Notes: a model not told the origin generated them from the sequence alone. DNA of 64,000 nt from Azospirillum sp. B21 (GCF_008364825.1 NZ_VTTO01000001.1:1-64000); one strand, 5' to 3'; positions 15,722-23,724 are shown, numbered from the stretch's first letter. Numbers and translations: made by a program.

Positions 15722-17362
15722 TTGCCGGAATCCCATACGGTGTCGATCGACCGCTCGGAACTTGAACGGCTCCTTGCCGATCGCCCGGCTGGCAACCGCA
15801 GCGCCATGCAGGCGGTGCGCGAAAGCTATGCCGATATCGGGCTGATGCGCGAACGCGGTCTGTCCTGGGCCGAAATCTCCGATCTGCTGGCGAAGCTGGG
15901 CATCACCGCCCGCGACAGCCAACCGATCTCGCCGGTAACCCTGCGCTCCGCCTTCTTCCTCGTCGGGAACGAGGGACGCGGCGAGGCGGCCGAAGATCAT
16001 GGCGGTGCCGCCGCGGCCATGCCGGCGGAAACGCTGGCCGCCGTTCATGAGGCCGCCCTGTCGGCCGGGCTGGAGGGTGAGGACGAAGAGCCCCCAGAGA
16101 TCGCTGAGTCCGCCGAGATCGCGGAGATCGCCGACTCAGATCATGCCGACGAGGCCGCCGCAGTGTCCATTGACGCTGCTCCTGTCCCGCCGCCGGCGAA
16201 GGCGCCTGAAGCTGAGATGGAATCGGCTAACTCCGTCCTCGAACCCGTTTCCGAACCCTTCCCCCCTGCCCCGAGCCTGCTGGCGCCGGCGGCGAAGGAG
16301 GCCGAAGATCAACCGGCGGCGGACACTGGAATGGGCGCGGAGGCCGGTACCCCGGAACCGGAAGCCGCTGTAGAAAGCGAAGCGGAAGACGAAGCGGAAG
16401 AGAGTCCGGCCCCCGAACCTGTACCGGAACCGATGCCGGAACCGACACCCGAGCCGGCGCCGCAGCCGGCTCCCCACCCGACGTCCACGGCGGCCGCGCA
16501 GAACACCGGCTCCTTGATGTCCCCCCCGATGCTCCAAGACGACTCAACAAACGTACACTGGAAAGGCGATCGCATGCTGGGCACGATCTTCGTCCTCAAT
16601 GACCGCGGCGGCGTCGGCAAGACGCTGCTGTCCCATCACCTGATGGCGACCGCCATGCTGGAAGGCCTGCAGCTGAAGGTCGTCGAGTACGAGGTGAACG
16701 AGCGACTCGCCCGCCTGTTCGGCCCGGACGTGGTCGAACACCGCCGCATCACCCAGGACTTCATGAACATGATGGGGTCGGGCGACGGCTTTTACGAGTT
16801 CTGGGACCTGATCGGGCCGGAGCTGCAGCGCGGCGGCCGCCTGTATGATTTCGGCGGCAACATCTCGCAGTGGTTCTTCAACTGGGCCGAGGTGTCGGGC
16901 TTCGACTATTACGTTGGCGACGGCGAGCGGCTGACCTTCATGGTGCCGGTGACCGTCGACCTCGCCTCGCTCTCCACCGGCATGACCACGCTGGAGCGGG
17001 TGGCGACCATCGCGCCGAAGGCCAAGCGTGTCCTGGTGGAGAACGGCTTCTCCGGTCCCTTCTCGCAGTTGGAGGACAGCCAGTACGCCCGCCGCAAGGC
17101 GGAGATGGTGGAGCGCGAGGGGCTGCAGGTCATCTCCATGTCGCCCTGCACCGCCCCCGCCTGGGCCCGCCTGACCGGCCACCGGATCGATCAGGTGGCC
17201 ACGATGACCCGCGAGGATCTGGTAAAGCTGGGCATGACCCCGCCCGTCGCCTCCCGCTCGCTGATCATCATCCACGAATGGCTGCGCAACATGCGTCAGG
17301 CGTTGTCGCCCTATCTTCACGACGCCTTCCGCCAGACCCCGGCGACCGCCAAGGCGCGCTGA
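15722..17362 (+). CDS. Fusion: TraK-like head, Pro/Glu linker, ParA/TraL-like ATPase
   Basis: Protein of 546 residues in three parts. Residues about 1-85 resemble the small helix-turn-helix domain of TraK/mobilisation proteins (MRERGLSWAEISDLLAKLG, then ISPVTLRSAFFL). Residues about 86-275 are an acidic, Ala/Pro/Glu-rich spacer with a PEP repeat near 235-255. Residues 285-546 form a P-loop NTPase with a deviant Walker A, NDRGGVGKT (293-301), of the ParA/MinD/TraL class. An internal ATG at 16574, preceded by GGAAAGG, could express the ATPase part alone. Two membrane coiled-coil genes converge on it from the right, past a terminator. The function is unknown; DNA or membrane positioning is one possibility. 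Confidence 0.7.
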   Translation: MPESHTVSIDRSELERLLADRPAGNRSAMQAVRESYADIGLMRERGLSWAEISDLLAKLGITARDSQPISPVTLRSAFFLVGNEGRGEAAEDHGGAAAAMPAETLAAVHEAALSAGLEGEDEEPPEIAESAEIAEIADSDHADEAAAVSIDAAPVPPPAKAPEAEMESANSVLEPVSEPFPPAPSLLAPAAKEAEDQPAADTGMGAEAGTPEPEAAVESEAEDEAEESPAPEPVPEPMPEPTPEPAPQPAPHPTSTAAAQNTGSLMSPPMLQDDSTNVHWKGDRMLGTIFVLNDRGGVGKTLLSHHLMATAMLEGLQLKVVEYEVNERLARLFGPDVVEHRRITQDFMNMMGSGDGFYEFWDLIGPELQRGGRLYDFGGNISQWFFNWAEVSGFDYYVGDGERLTFMVPVTVDLASLSTGMTTLERVATIAPKAKRVLVENGFSGPFSQLEDSQYARRKAEMVEREGLQVISMSPCTAPAWARLTGHRIDQVATMTREDLVKLGMTPPVASRSLIIIHEWLRNMRQALSPYLHDAFRQTPATAKAR

Positions 17363-17391
17363 ACCTTACGGGCCAACCGGCCCGCTCTTCG

Positions 17392-17430
17392 AAGCCCTTC
17401 TTCCCCCGCGGAAGAAGGGCTTTCTCTTTG
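17392..17430. terminator. Bidirectional terminator
   Basis: AAGCCCTTCTTCC (17392-17404) pairs with GGAAGAAGGGCTT (17410-17422), followed by a T-rich tract. It sits between the convergent ATPase gene and the gene at 17435 and can serve both. Confidence 0.8.
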
Positions 17431-17434
17431 TCGG

Positions 17435-17992
17435 TCAGGCTGCCGCGTTGCGGGCGGCGCTTGCGCTGTAGAGGTCTTCCTTCACCGCCGCCACCGACTT
17501 CACCTGATAGCCGGGTCTTGCGCTGAACCGGCGACTGGCGCGTTCGGCAGCCTCGCGTTCCGATTCCGCCCAGACCAGGTAATCCCGCCCGCGCGCCCAT
17601 TCGACGGCCAGCGGGTGAGCGGCGTCGATCTCGCCGATCTGCTGGTTCACCACGGTGACCAGCCATTCCTTGTCGCCGGGATTGCGGCGGTCGGTCAGGA
17701 TCAGGATTTGCGGACGGCGGCGGTTCTGTGCCTCGGTCAGGCGCTGATGCACCTCGACCTGCTTCTTGCGCAGTTCCACCATGTCGCGGACCAGCTCCTC
17801 GATCTCGCCATGGAGGTTCTCCTCCTCCCGGTGCAGGCGGTGGATCGTCGCGTCCAGCTTGTCCAGCGTGCCGCGGACGCCGCGGACGCGCTGCCGGGCC
17901 TGCGACACCCGCTGTTCGACCGACAGCAGCACGTTGCCAAGCCATGCGCCGATGGCGATGATGCCCAGGATGATGATGAAGTTGATCATCAT
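17435..17992 (-). CDS. Membrane-anchored coiled-coil protein, paralogue of 17989-18603
   Basis: Predicted protein of 185 residues: an N-terminal membrane helix (about 4-24), a long coiled coil (about 25-92; heptads in LDKLDATIHRLHREEENLHGE), then a C-terminal alpha/beta domain. That domain begins PQILILTDRRNPGDKEWLVT and contains YLVWAESEREAAERA and GYQVKSV. The same pattern, in the same order, occurs in the protein encoded just upstream, so the two are tandem paralogues. The start overlaps the upstream stop by four bases, implying translational coupling. I do not recognise the family. Topology suggests anchoring to the inner membrane. Confidence 0.7.
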   Translation of the reverse strand: MMINFIIILGIIAIGAWLGNVLLSVEQRVSQARQRVRGVRGTLDKLDATIHRLHREEENLHGEIEELVRDMVELRKKQVEVHQRLTEAQNRRRPQILILTDRRNPGDKEWLVTVVNQQIGEIDAAHPLAVEWARGRDYLVWAESEREAAERASRRFSARPGYQVKSVAAVKEDLYSASAARNAAA

Positions 17993-18603
17993 GTAGCGGA
18001 AGCCTTGGCGCGCGCCGTCGCTGGGGGCTGGGGCACGCCGCCTTTAGCAGCACCCTTCACCCCGCCAGTCCGCGCGTCGCCGCGCATAAACGACTTCTGG
18101 AAGCCCAGTTTGAAGGGAAAGGCGACGTCGACCATCTGCTTGGCCTCGTCGAAGCTGGACGCCCACACCTCCGCTACGTTGGCGCAGCGCCAGATGGGGT
18201 TGACCGGCCCCCGGTCACCGGCGGCTCTGGCTGCGGCCGATGCCTTTTCCTGCGTGACGGTCGCGACGAACTTCATCAGCCCGGCCTGCGGATCGCCGAC
18301 CTCATGCACGAACAGCGGCGGCTGTTCCGCCAGATCCCTGATCTGCTTTTCCGCCTTGCGGATGTCCGTTTCAAGCCGGTGGCGTTCGGAAGACTGGCTG
18401 TTGCGGCGCTGGACCAGTTGATTGACGCGGTTCTGAAGCTCGTGCGCCTCGGCATGCAGCACATAGACGCGGTTCTCGATCTGCTCCAGGCCGCTGCTCT
18501 TTTCCAGGATGTTCGGCAGGAAATCCTTCAACATCATGGCGACCGGGATAGCGGCCAGCATGATGATGACGATGGCGATCAGGAACAGCGTCGTGTTCGA
18601 CAT
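17989..18603 (-). CDS. Membrane-anchored coiled-coil protein, paralogue of 17435-17992
   Basis: Predicted protein of 204 residues with the same build as its downstream neighbour: an N-terminal membrane helix (about 5-25, LFLIAIVIIMLAAIPVAMM), a coiled coil (about 38-92), and a C-terminal domain with PPLFVHEVGDP, FVATVTQ, EVWASSFDEAKQM and GFQKSF, followed by a basic, Ala/Pro-rich tail of about 35 residues. It is the first gene of the pair and overlaps the second by four bases. The function is unknown. Both proteins may form a heteromer through the coiled coils; this is inference from architecture. Confidence 0.7.
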   Translation of the reverse strand: MSNTTLFLIAIVIIMLAAIPVAMMLKDFLPNILEKSSGLEQIENRVYVLHAEAHELQNRVNQLVQRRNSQSSERHRLETDIRKAEKQIRDLAEQPPLFVHEVGDPQAGLMKFVATVTQEKASAAARAAGDRGPVNPIWRCANVAEVWASSFDEAKQMVDVAFPFKLGFQKSFMRGDARTGGVKGAAKGGVPQPPATARAKASAT

Positions 18604-18752
18604 CCGCCCGCCCGTTCTCCTCGCGAAATCCGCACCATGCGACCTGCCGGAATCGGCGCGATCGGCTCCGGTACGGAACTTAGAAGATCAACGAACAATC
18701 CAACCCCGTCAACGAATCGTCTCGGCTTCGTTCGAAATTCGTCGGAAATGAG

Positions 18753-19946
18753 TCAGGATGCCGCCATTTCCGCCACCCGCTTCACCGCGTCGCGCACCGG
18801 CCCCGGCCGGCGTTCGTCCGCCAGAGTGGTAAACCAGTGCTCCGGCGGGTTGCGGCCGGCGGCGCGATGCCAAGTGAGGGCGCGCAGCACCGCTTCCGCC
18901 TCCGCCGTCGGCGGCACGGCAGGGTCGATCCCGTTCATCACCGCCCATATGCCGGCCCAGCAGCGCCCGACCGACCAGGGGTTATAACCGCCACCGCCGA
19001 CCACCAGCACCCGCGGCGCCAGCGGCAGCAGGGCCGCCACCGCCTCCCACAGCGCTTGGTTGGACAGCTCCAGCCGGCTCAGGGGATCTTCGGCCAGGGC
19101 GTCGGCGCCGGTCTGGATCACCATCGCCTGCGGACGGAAGGCACGGGCCAGCGGCAGCACCGCGGCCTCCATGACATGCTCCATCTCGCTGTCGTTGAAG
19201 CCCGGCGGGACCGGCAGGTTGCGGGCCATGCCGCCGGCCCGATCCTCCGCCTTGCCCGTATAGGGCCAGCGCCCGTCCTCGTGGATGGAGACGGTCAGCA
19301 CCCGGTCGTCCTCGGCGAACGCCTCCTCCACTCCGTCGCCATGGTGGGCGTCGAGATCGACATAGAGAACCCGCTCCAGCCCATGGTCGAGCAGTTCCAG
19401 GATGCCCAGCACCGGCGCGTTGAAATAGCAGAAGCCGCTGGCCCGGTCGCGGCGCGCGTGGTGGGTGCCGGCAGCCGGTGCGTAGACCAGCCCGGCCGCA
19501 CGGTCGCCCAGGATCCGCGCCGCCTGCAGGGCCGACCCGCTGCTGTGGGCCGGCCGCCGGTACATCTCGGCGAAGACGGGGTTCTCCAGCTTGCCGAGAT
19601 TGTGGCGGGTCGCAGTCGCCTCGTCCACCCGCTGCTCCACCTCCGCCCGCTTCAGCGCGGCGATGTAATCGACGGTGTGGAAGCGGGCCAATTCGCGTTC
19701 GCTCGCCACATGGGTGTCGAGATAGACCTCCTCCGGCAGCCACCCCATGGCGCGGCTGAGGTCGATGACGGTCGATACGCGCGGGATCGCCAGCGGATGC
19801 TTCGGGCCATAGGTCGAGCCGCGATAGATCTCGCCGCCGATGAACAGCGGGGTGCGGAGAGGCGTGGTCAGGGGATGATCTCCATCGGTCCCGCCAGAAA
19901 CTAGGCGGTGACGCGCGCCGGTCAAGCGGCACCCCACCGCTTCCAT
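18753..19946 (-). CDS. Histone deacetylase superfamily protein (AcuC-like)
   Basis: Zinc-dependent deacetylase-fold protein of up to 397 residues, in bacteria active on acetyl-lysine, acetoin-related or polyamine substrates. Active-site signatures are present: GTHHARRDRASGFCYFN with the paired catalytic His, DLDAHHGDGVEEAF with two zinc ligands, the third zinc Asp in QTGADALAEDPL, and GGGGYN with the glycines before the catalytic Tyr region. The start is uncertain: the first 15-30 residues are not conserved-looking and the ATG at 19946 has a poorly spaced ribosome-binding site. It is divergent from the thiamine transporter. The substrate cannot be told from sequence. Confidence 0.85.
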   Translation of the reverse strand: MEAVGCRLTGARHRLVSGGTDGDHPLTTPLRTPLFIGGEIYRGSTYGPKHPLAIPRVSTVIDLSRAMGWLPEEVYLDTHVASERELARFHTVDYIAALKRAEVEQRVDEATATRHNLGKLENPVFAEMYRRPAHSSGSALQAARILGDRAAGLVYAPAAGTHHARRDRASGFCYFNAPVLGILELLDHGLERVLYVDLDAHHGDGVEEAFAEDDRVLTVSIHEDGRWPYTGKAEDRAGGMARNLPVPPGFNDSEMEHVMEAAVLPLARAFRPQAMVIQTGADALAEDPLSRLELSNQALWEAVAALLPLAPRVLVVGGGGYNPWSVGRCWAGIWAVMNGIDPAVPPTAEAEAVLRALTWHRAAGRNPPEHWFTTLADERRPGPVRDAVKRVAEMAAS

Positions 19947-19971
19947 GCTCCGGAAGGGCTTCCGGCAATGC

Positions 19972-20001
19972 TTGCGGTCACGGATCGTCCGCGCCTATAG
20001 T
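19972..20001 (+). promoter_or_regulatory. Candidate promoter of the thi riboswitch transcript
   Basis: TTGCGG (19972-19977) and TATAGT (19996-20001) are 18 bases apart. The expected start near 20008 fits the beginning of the TPP aptamer at 20011. Confidence 0.5.
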
Positions 20002-20010
20002 CGCCGCCTT

Positions 20011-20100
20011 CACTGGGGGGAGCCGATGGGCGGCTGAGAGGTCCCGTTGCGGGACGACCCCTGGAACCTGATCCGGTTCATGCCGGCGTAGGGATCAGTG
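20011..20100 (+). promoter_or_regulatory. TPP riboswitch (THI element)
   Basis: A thiamine pyrophosphate aptamer. P1 pairs CACTG (20011-20015) with CAGTG (20096-20100). The conserved CTGAGA is at 20034-20039, followed by a variable GTCCCGTTGCGGGAC hairpin, ACCC, and the second conserved half GAACCTGATCCGGTTCATGC. The element ends with GTAGGGA. The AGGGA also has ideal spacing to the ATG at 20101, so ligand binding, which closes P1, would be expected to hide this ribosome-binding site and shut off translation of the leader ORF and, by coupling, thiZ. Confidence 0.95.
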
Positions 20101-20154
20101 ATGGCAGATCGCACACGTACCTTCTCCGCCCTCCCGCCATGCTCGCCGCGATGA
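20101..20154 (+). CDS. Short leader ORF coupled to thiZ
   Basis: Seventeen-codon frame that starts immediately after the TPP aptamer. Its ribosome-binding site, AGGGA, is the conserved tail of the aptamer, seven bases before the ATG. Its TGA (20152-20154) overlaps the ATG at 20151 of the transporter gene in an ATGA arrangement. The peptide (MADRTRTF...) is Arg/Ser/Pro-rich and probably matters less than the act of translating it. Expression is inferred. Confidence 0.45.
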   Translation: MADRTRTFSALPPCSPR

Positions 20155-20903
20155 CGGCCCCGATGCCGGCGACTCCGCCGCTTTCGGTCACCGTTTCGCG
20201 GGCACGGCTGACCTATGGCGGCACGCTGCTGTTCTCCGACCTGACGCTGGATCTGCCGGCGGGACGGACCACCTGCCTGCTGGGGCCGAGCGGCGTCGGC
20301 AAAACCACGCTGCTACGCATCCTCGCAGGGCTGGCCGAACCGGAGCCGCCGACCTGCGTCACCACCGGCGACGGGCAACCCCTGGCCGGGCGCATCGCCT
20401 ACATGGCGCAGCAGGATTTGCTGCTGCCCTGGCTGACGATCCTCGACAATGTTCTGCTGGGCGACCGGCTGCGCCACCGCCGCCCCGATTCTGGACGGGT
20501 GGAGCGTGCCCGTGCGCTGCTCGACCGTGTCGGTCTTGCGGGGCGGGAGCGCGACCGCCCGGCCGCCCTGTCCGGCGGTCAGCGGCAGCGGGTGGCGCTG
20601 GCCCGCACGCTGATGGAGGACAAGCCGCTGGTCCTGATGGACGAGCCCTTCTCCGCGCTCGACGCCATCACGCGGCTGCGGCTGCAGGAGACGGCGGCGG
20701 AGACACTGGCCGGCCGTACCGTGCTGATGGTCACCCACGACCCGCTGGAGGCGCTACGCATCGGCGACCACCTGCATGTGATGACCGGCCGTCCCGCCGT
20801 CATGGGGCCGGCGCTGGAGCCGTCCGGCCCGGTGCCGCGCCGGGTCGACGATCCCGGATTGCTGGCGCTGCAGGCGGAGCTGTTGCGGAGGCTGGCGGAA
20901 TGA
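20151..20903 (+). CDS. thiZ: Thiamine precursor ABC transporter, ATP-binding protein
   Basis: ABC ATPase of 250 residues, expected to energise uptake of a thiamine precursor (HMP-type pyrimidine). Walker A is GPSGVGKT, the Q-loop region is AYMAQQDLLLPW, the signature is LSGGQRQR and Walker B is LVLMDEPFSALD, followed by the switch His in MVTHDPLEA. I place the start at 20151, where ATGA couples it to the leader ORF; ATG at 20139 is the alternative and would add four residues. The permease gene overlaps its end by four bases. A TPP riboswitch upstream ties it to thiamine status. Confidence 0.92.
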   Translation: MTAPMPATPPLSVTVSRARLTYGGTLLFSDLTLDLPAGRTTCLLGPSGVGKTTLLRILAGLAEPEPPTCVTTGDGQPLAGRIAYMAQQDLLLPWLTILDNVLLGDRLRHRRPDSGRVERARALLDRVGLAGRERDRPAALSGGQRQRVALARTLMEDKPLVLMDEPFSALDAITRLRLQETAAETLAGRTVLMVTHDPLEALRIGDHLHVMTGRPAVMGPALEPSGPVPRRVDDPGLLALQAELLRRLAE

Positions 20904-21667
20904 GGGCGCTGCTGCGCGGCTTGGTGACGCTCGCGGTGCTGATCGCCGGCTGGCAGGCGCTGGTCTGGGCCACCGGGCTGCCGCGCTACCTGCTGCCCGG
21001 TCCGCTCGCCGTGGCGGATGCCATGCAACGACAGGCGCCCCTGCTGTGGAGCCATGGGCTGACCACCCTGACCGAAATCCTGATCGGTCTGGTGGCCGGC
21101 GTGGCCCTGGGGGGCGTCAGCGCCCTGCTGCTGGCGCGGTTCCGCGCCGCGCGGCGCTGGCTGATGCCGCTGCTGCTGGTCAGCCAGGCGATCCCGGTCT
21201 TCGCGCTGGCGCCGCTGCTGGTGCTTTGGCTGGGCTACGGCATGGCGTCCAAGATCGCCATGGCCGTGCTGGTCATCTATTTCCCGGTGACGACCGCGCT
21301 GTTCGACGGGCTGCGCCGCACCGATCCCGGCTGGCTCGACCTTGCCCGCACCATGGGCGCCTCGCCCGCCGCGATCCTGTGGAACATCCGCCTGCCGGCC
21401 GCCCTGCCCGCCTTCTGGTCCGGCGTCCGGGTGGCTGCTGCGGTGGCGCCCATCGGTGCGGTGATCGGCGAGTGGGTCGGGTCGTCCTCCGGTCTCGGCT
21501 ACCTGATGCTGCACGCCAATGCCCGCATGCAGATCGACCTTCTGTTCGCCGCCGTGCTGGTGCTGGGCCTGTTCGCGGTGACGCTCTATGCCGCCGTCGA
21601 TGCGGTGGCCCGCCGCGCCCTGCCCTGGCAACCCGATACGCAACCGGCCGAAGACGCCAATCCTTGA
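20900..21667 (+). CDS. thiX: Thiamine precursor ABC transporter, permease
   Basis: Permease of 255 residues of the BPD_transp_1 type with about six membrane helices. The cytoplasmic coupling loop is visible as LARTMGASPAAILWNIRLPAALP (residues about 148-170), with the EAA-type glycine. It pairs with the ThiZ ATPase, overlapping its stop by four bases, and with the periplasmic binding protein encoded 17 bases downstream. Family, riboswitch and partners support uptake of a thiamine precursor across the inner membrane. Confidence 0.92.
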   Translation: MRALLRGLVTLAVLIAGWQALVWATGLPRYLLPGPLAVADAMQRQAPLLWSHGLTTLTEILIGLVAGVALGGVSALLLARFRAARRWLMPLLLVSQAIPVFALAPLLVLWLGYGMASKIAMAVLVIYFPVTTALFDGLRRTDPGWLDLARTMGASPAAILWNIRLPAALPAFWSGVRVAAAVAPIGAVIGEWVGSSSGLGYLMLHANARMQIDLLFAAVLVLGLFAVTLYAAVDAVARRALPWQPDTQPAEDANP

Positions 21668-21683
21668 GGGGGAGAGAAACCCG

Positions 21684-22625
21684 ATGAAGCACCTGTTCGC
21701 CGCCGGCCTGATGGTGGCCGGCCTGATGACCTCGCTTCCGGCGTTGGCCCAGGACAAGCTGTCCGTCATGCTGGACTGGTTCGTCAACCCGGACCATGCC
21801 CCGCTGGTGGTGGCGCAGGAGAAGGGCTTCTTCAAGGATGCCGGGCTGGAGGTGATGCTGACCGCTCCGGCCGATCCCAACGATCCGCCGAAGCTGGTCG
21901 CCGCCGGCGGCACCGACCTCGCGGTGTCCTACCAGCCGCAACTGATCCTGCAGGTGGCCGAAGGGCTGCCGCTGGTCCGCGTCGGCACTCTGGTGTCGAC
22001 CCCGCTGAACTCCGTCGTCGTGCTGCGCGACGGGCCGGTGAAGACGCTGAAGGACCTGAAGGGCCGCAAGATCGGCTTCTCCATAGCCGGATTCGAGGAT
22101 GCTCTGCTCGGTGCCATGCTGGAGAAGCACGGACTGAGCCTGAAGGACGTTGAACTGGTGAACGTCAACTTCTCACTGTCGCCGTCGCTGCTGTCGGGGC
22201 AGGTCGATGCGGTGGTCGGCGCCTTCCGGAACTTCGAACTGAACCAGTTGGAGATCGAGAAGCATCCCGGCCGCGCCTTCTACCCGGAGGAGGAAGGCGT
22301 GCCGCCCTATGACGAGCTGATCCTGGTCGCCCACAAGGCCAAGGCGAACGACCCGCGCGTCAAGCGCTTCCTGGCGGCGGTGGAGCGCGCCACGCTCTAC
22401 ATCCTGAACCATCCGGAAGAGTCGCAGGCCGCCTTCGTCAAAGGCCGGCCGGAGTTGAACGACGAGTTGAACCGCCGCGCCTGGGCCGACACGCTGCCGC
22501 GCTTCTCCCACAGCCCGGCCGCCCTGGATGCCGAGCGCTACTCCCGCTTCGCCGAGTTCCTGAAGGCGCGCGGCCTGATCAAGGAGGTGGCGCCGGTCGA
22601 CCGGTATGCGGTGGTGGTGAAGTAA
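21684..22625 (+). CDS. thiY: Thiamine precursor ABC transporter, periplasmic binding protein
   Basis: NMT1/THI5-like binding protein of 313 residues with an N-terminal signal peptide cleaved after LPALAQ (about residue 21). The family opening VMLDWFVNPDHAPLVVAQEKGFF follows directly, and GGTDLAVSYQPQ and RKIGFSIAGFEDA are further typical blocks. It should capture a formyl-aminopyrimidine or HMP-type thiamine precursor in the periplasm. The start at 21684 has GGGGGAG upstream; the frame opens earlier but would overlap thiX. It is the last gene of the riboswitch-controlled operon. Confidence 0.92.
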   Translation: MKHLFAAGLMVAGLMTSLPALAQDKLSVMLDWFVNPDHAPLVVAQEKGFFKDAGLEVMLTAPADPNDPPKLVAAGGTDLAVSYQPQLILQVAEGLPLVRVGTLVSTPLNSVVVLRDGPVKTLKDLKGRKIGFSIAGFEDALLGAMLEKHGLSLKDVELVNVNFSLSPSLLSGQVDAVVGAFRNFELNQLEIEKHPGRAFYPEEEGVPPYDELILVAHKAKANDPRVKRFLAAVERATLYILNHPEESQAAFVKGRPELNDELNRRAWADTLPRFSHSPAALDAERYSRFAEFLKARGLIKEVAPVDRYAVVVK

Positions 22626-22733
22626 TCCGCGAATTTGACGACATTGCCTTCCGGGCCGGCGGCGCGTTACCTAGAGGAAAACCGCTCCGCCGCCCAATGA
22701 TCGGCGACAGCATAATTCGGGAGACGCAAGGGT

Positions 22734-23561
22734 ATGCCGATCAAGACCATCCTGCTGCACATGGCCAACGACGACGCCCACGCCGGCCGGATGGCCGTTG
22801 CCGCAGCGCTGGCCAAGCAATTCTCCGCCCATGTCCAAGCGCTCTATGTCGCCACGCCGGTGTCGATGCCGGCGGGCGCCACCGGCCGGGCGGCGTCATA
22901 CGTCTTCATGGCGGAAGCCACCGCCATCGCCCACGAGAATGCCGAGCGGATCGAGCGGGAGGTGCGGCAGGCGCTGGGCGGCCTATCCTTTGACTGGACG
23001 GTCGAAGAAGGCGATCACGTCGAATTGCTGGCCGAACGGGCCTCCTACGCCGATCTGGTCGTGGTGGCGCAATCGGCGGCAGTCCGGGCGGGGGAGCGCG
23101 TCTCCCTGCACAACATCCCCGACCGCCTGCCCCTGGAAACCGCGACCCCGGTGCTGGTCCTGCCACCGGGCCAGCCGGCGACCGCCGCCATCGGCCGGCA
23201 TGTGCTGGTTGCCTGGAAGAACAGCCGCGAATCGGCCCGCGCCGTCCGCGCCGCCATGCCCTTTCTGGAGACGGCGGAGAGCGTCACGGTCCTGACGGTG
23301 GAGCCGCCAGGCCAACACGGCGACGAGGCGGCCGCGCTGGTCGACTGGCTGCACCGTCACGGCATCGCCGCCCGCCCGCAATCGGTCATCGCGTCCGGCG
23401 GGGAGGTCGGCGACATAATCCTGTCCTGCTGCACCGATCAGGGCGCCGACCTGCTGGTGATGGGTGCCTACGGCCACTCCCGCCTGCGCGAACTGGTCCT
23501 GGGCGGCGCCACCCGCACGGTGCTGGAGGAACTGACGCTGCCGGTGCTGATGACGCACTGA
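22734..23561 (+). CDS. Universal stress protein, tandem UspA domains
   Basis: Protein of 275 residues with two UspA folds. The first (about 1-145) opens with IKTILLHMANDDAHAGRM; the second (about 155-275) opens with HVLVAWKNSRESARAV. Only the second keeps the ATP-binding pattern G-x2-G-x9-G near its end (GAYGHSRLRELVLGGA), so the first half probably does not bind ATP. It is cytoplasmic and likely involved in stress adaptation. It stands alone behind the thi operon, with a 108-base gap, and is followed by a large palindromic repeat. Confidence 0.88.
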   Translation: MPIKTILLHMANDDAHAGRMAVAAALAKQFSAHVQALYVATPVSMPAGATGRAASYVFMAEATAIAHENAERIEREVRQALGGLSFDWTVEEGDHVELLAERASYADLVVVAQSAAVRAGERVSLHNIPDRLPLETATPVLVLPPGQPATAAIGRHVLVAWKNSRESARAVRAAMPFLETAESVTVLTVEPPGQHGDEAAALVDWLHRHGIAARPQSVIASGGEVGDIILSCCTDQGADLLVMGAYGHSRLRELVLGGATRTVLEELTLPVLMTH

Positions 23562-23577
23562 GAGGGAGTTCGAAAGG

Positions 23578-23700
23578 CCCCCTCCCTATCCCTCCCCCGC
23601 TTTGCGGGAAAGGGAACTCCGCTGCCCGCTTTGGCAACATCACGCTGACGAGCATCCAATCCCCTCTCCCGCGGAACGCGGGGGAGGGATAGGGTGGGGG
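23578..23700. repeat. Composite palindromic repeat between convergent genes
   Basis: A 23-base left arm (23578-23600, starting CCCCCTCCCTATCCC) is matched in inverted orientation by 23678-23700 (ending AGGGTGGGGG) with one mismatch. Each arm also carries its own small hairpin (CCCGCTTTGCGGG near 23597; CCCGCGGAACGCGGG near 23668). It fills the gap between the universal stress protein gene and the phosphatase gene. It looks like a dispersed non-coding repeat, possibly a small non-autonomous mobile element, and may end transcription in both directions. Confidence 0.65.
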
Positions 23701-23724
23701 CAAAACGCTCGCCCCGCTCAGCAC

